Assembly: GCA_016872725.1 (NCBI GenBank)
Contig: VGZC01000004.1
Span: 62,001-126,000, forward strand
Length of the DNA: 64,000 bases
From: Planctomycetota bacterium
GTDB lineage: Bacteria; Planctomycetota; Planctomycetia; Pirellulales; Pirellulaceae
Direction of reading: 5' to 3'
Shown here: positions 62,641 through 64,000 of the stretch, in pieces
Layout of the letters: every line of letters starts with the position of its first letter
Numbering within the stretch: position 1 is the first letter of the stretch
Translations under genes and position numbers: made by a program
Notes under the pieces: model-generated
Databases searched by the model: none
The model's input: only the letters and a program-made list of their open reading frames with translations
Told to the model about the DNA's origin: nothing

Positions 62641-64000
62641 ATGCCCTACATTCTGAACACGATTGAGGACCAGCGCGAAATGCTGCGCGCGATCGGCGCG
62701 TCGTCGATCGACGAGCTCTTTGAGTGCATTCCGCCCGAGTATCGTCTGAACCGGCCGCTCGCCATTCCTCCGGCCATGTCGGAAATGGAGCTGGCTCGTC
62801 ACATGGCCGAGCTCGCCGCGCTCAACCGAAACGCGTCGAACTCGATCTGTTTCCTGGGCGGCGGAAGCTACGATCATTTCGTTCCGGCCGCGATCGACGC
62901 GCTGGTCGGCCGCGGCGAGTTCTACACGTCGTACACGCCGTACCAGCCCGAGGTGAGCCAGGGCAACCTGCAGGCGATGTTTGAATACCAGACGGCCGTT
63001 TGCGCGCTCACCGGACTCGACGTGTCCAACGCGAGCCTGTACGACGGGGGAAGCGCGGCGACCGAGGCCGTGTTGATGGCGATGAGCGCCACGAGCCGTC
63101 CGAATCGGGTTGTGGCGGCCGAGTCGGCGCATCCGGAATACCGGCGGATCCTGCGGACCTATTTCGCGGCGCTCGGCGCGGAACTCGTCGTCGTGCCCGC
63201 GCCCGGCGGGACGGTCGATCCGGCCGACTGGGAGCGCGCGATCGACGACCGAACGGCCTGCGCGCTCGTGCAGAGCCCGAATTTTTTTGGGTGCGTCGAG
63301 GACGTGGCGTCGGTCGCGTCGATCGCCCACGCGCGCGGCGCGCTGTGCGTGCAGGCGTTTGATCCGATCAGCCTCGGCCTTCTCAAGCGGCCCGGCGAAC
63401 TCGGCGCGGACATCGCGGTCGCCGAGGGCCAATCGCTGGGGACCCCCCTGCTCTTCGGCGGACCGTACCTCGGCGTGATGGCGTGCCGCGAACCGTTCGT
63501 CCGGCGTCTGCCCGGGCGGATCGCGGGCCAGACCGTCGATCGGCGCGGGCGTACCTGCTGGGTGTTGACCCTGCAGACGCGCGAGCAGCATATCCGTCGG
63601 GAGAAGGCGACGAGCAACATCTGCACGAACCAGGGCCTGTTCGCGCTGCGCGCGCTGATCTATCTCGCGCTGGCCGGGCGGAACGGACTGCGCGACATCG
63701 CGGCACTTTGCCTGCGCAAGAGCCGCTACGCGCTCGACCGGATCCGTTCGGACGCGAGGTTCCGCCCCGCCTTCGAACGGCCGTTTTTCAAGGAGTTCGT
63801 CGTGCGCGATGGGGAAGGTCGCGTCGCCGAGCTCCTGGCCGCCGCCGAATCCGACGGCGTTCTCGCCGGGCTCCCGCTCGGCCGTTGGTATCCCGAGCTC
63901 GACGATTGCTTCCTGGTTTGCGTGACCGAGAAGCGGACGCGGCCCGAGATCGACCGACTCGCCTTCGCCCTGCAACGGCATTCGGAACATTCGGGAGCCG
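62641..64000 (+). CDS. gcvPA: Glycine dehydrogenase (decarboxylating) subunit 1, truncated by window end
   Basis: The gene starts MPYILNTIEDQREML at the ATG 62641. It runs with no stop through the right edge, giving at least 453 residues. It has the P-protein N-terminal half motifs FLGGGSYDHFVP, SYTPYQPEVSQG, MFEYQTAVCALTGLDVSNASLYDGG and LGTPLLFGGPYLG, so it is the alpha subunit of the two-subunit P protein. The PLP lysine lies in the second subunit, expected just downstream. It decarboxylates glycine and loads the H protein. Confidence 0.95.
   Translation, partial: MPYILNTIEDQREMLRAIGASSIDELFECIPPEYRLNRPLAIPPAMSEMELARHMAELAALNRNASNSICFLGGGSYDHFVPAAIDALVGRGEFYTSYTPYQPEVSQGNLQAMFEYQTAVCALTGLDVSNASLYDGGSAATEAVLMAMSATSRPNRVVAAESAHPEYRRILRTYFAALGAELVVVPAPGGTVDPADWERAIDDRTACALVQSPNFFGCVEDVASVASIAHARGALCVQAFDPISLGLLKRPGELGADIAVAEGQSLGTPLLFGGPYLGVMACREPFVRRLPGRIAGQTVDRRGRTCWVLTLQTREQHIRREKATSNICTNQGLFALRALIYLALAGRNGLRDIAALCLRKSRYALDRIRSDARFRPAFERPFFKEFVVRDGEGRVAELLAAAESDGVLAGLPLGRWYPELDDCFLVCVTEKRTRPEIDRLAFALQRHSEHSGA

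Overview
The window is a high-GC, gene-dense bacterial chromosome segment with no plasmid, phage or transposase genes. The gene mix points to Planctomycetota, as an inference from content rather than a phylogenetic test. It includes giant-Rhs debris, an Uma2-family gene, a DUF1573 protein next to a multihaem cytochrome lipoprotein, an archaeal-type ProRS, LamG-domain debris, a futalosine-type menaquinone gene (mqnE) and a two-subunit glycine cleavage P protein.

Left part (1-16 kb): gmhB, then Rhs wreckage on the minus strand. This consists of an orphan core duplicate, an intact DUF3841 gene, a C-terminal Rhs half with a short Cys-rich tip, and a frameshifted upstream core piece. Next come thpR and a minus-strand aminoacyl-tRNA synthetase operon (gltX-glnS-pfkB-type kinase), followed by a membrane protein. 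About 1 kb of repeat-rich, gene-free DNA holds another Rhs relic. Then come a hybrid HD-GYP/PAS/GGDEF protein, a solitary flagellin-like protein, Mn-type sodA and tRNA-Leu(UAA).

Middle (16-33 kb): DUF420 and low-complexity lipoprotein genes, a protease/LamG pseudogene, a GT39-like glycosyltransferase overlapping a HEAT-repeat gene, an FAD oxidoreductase, a TIGR04282-type transferase, an HExxH metallopeptidase-like protein, a cupin, a D-aminoacylase and an FHA-GAF-sigma54 activator. A tightly packed quinone cluster (ubiE-ubiX-mqnP-mqnE) follows.

Right part (33-64 kb): the fatty-acid locus (rpmF-fabD-fabG-acpP-fabF), an exported protein, and an Uma2 gene translationally coupled to a ketosynthase-like gene that has lost catalytic residues. 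A strong promoter then reads into a roughly 430-nt leader with a perfect intrinsic terminator ahead of nusA-infB-rbfA-(dead EndoIII-like)-yebC. Next come a tetrahaem lipoprotein and DUF1573 pair, a surface-polysaccharide operon (DUF4416-wecA-like-waaL-like), proS, a YhaM-like exonuclease coupled to rnr, and gcvT-gcvH-gcvPA, which runs off the end of the window.

A recurrent oddity is the number of short perfect tandem repeats (14, 15, 16, 17 and 85 bp) and palindromic elements. Several of them lie on stop codons or inside coding sequence.
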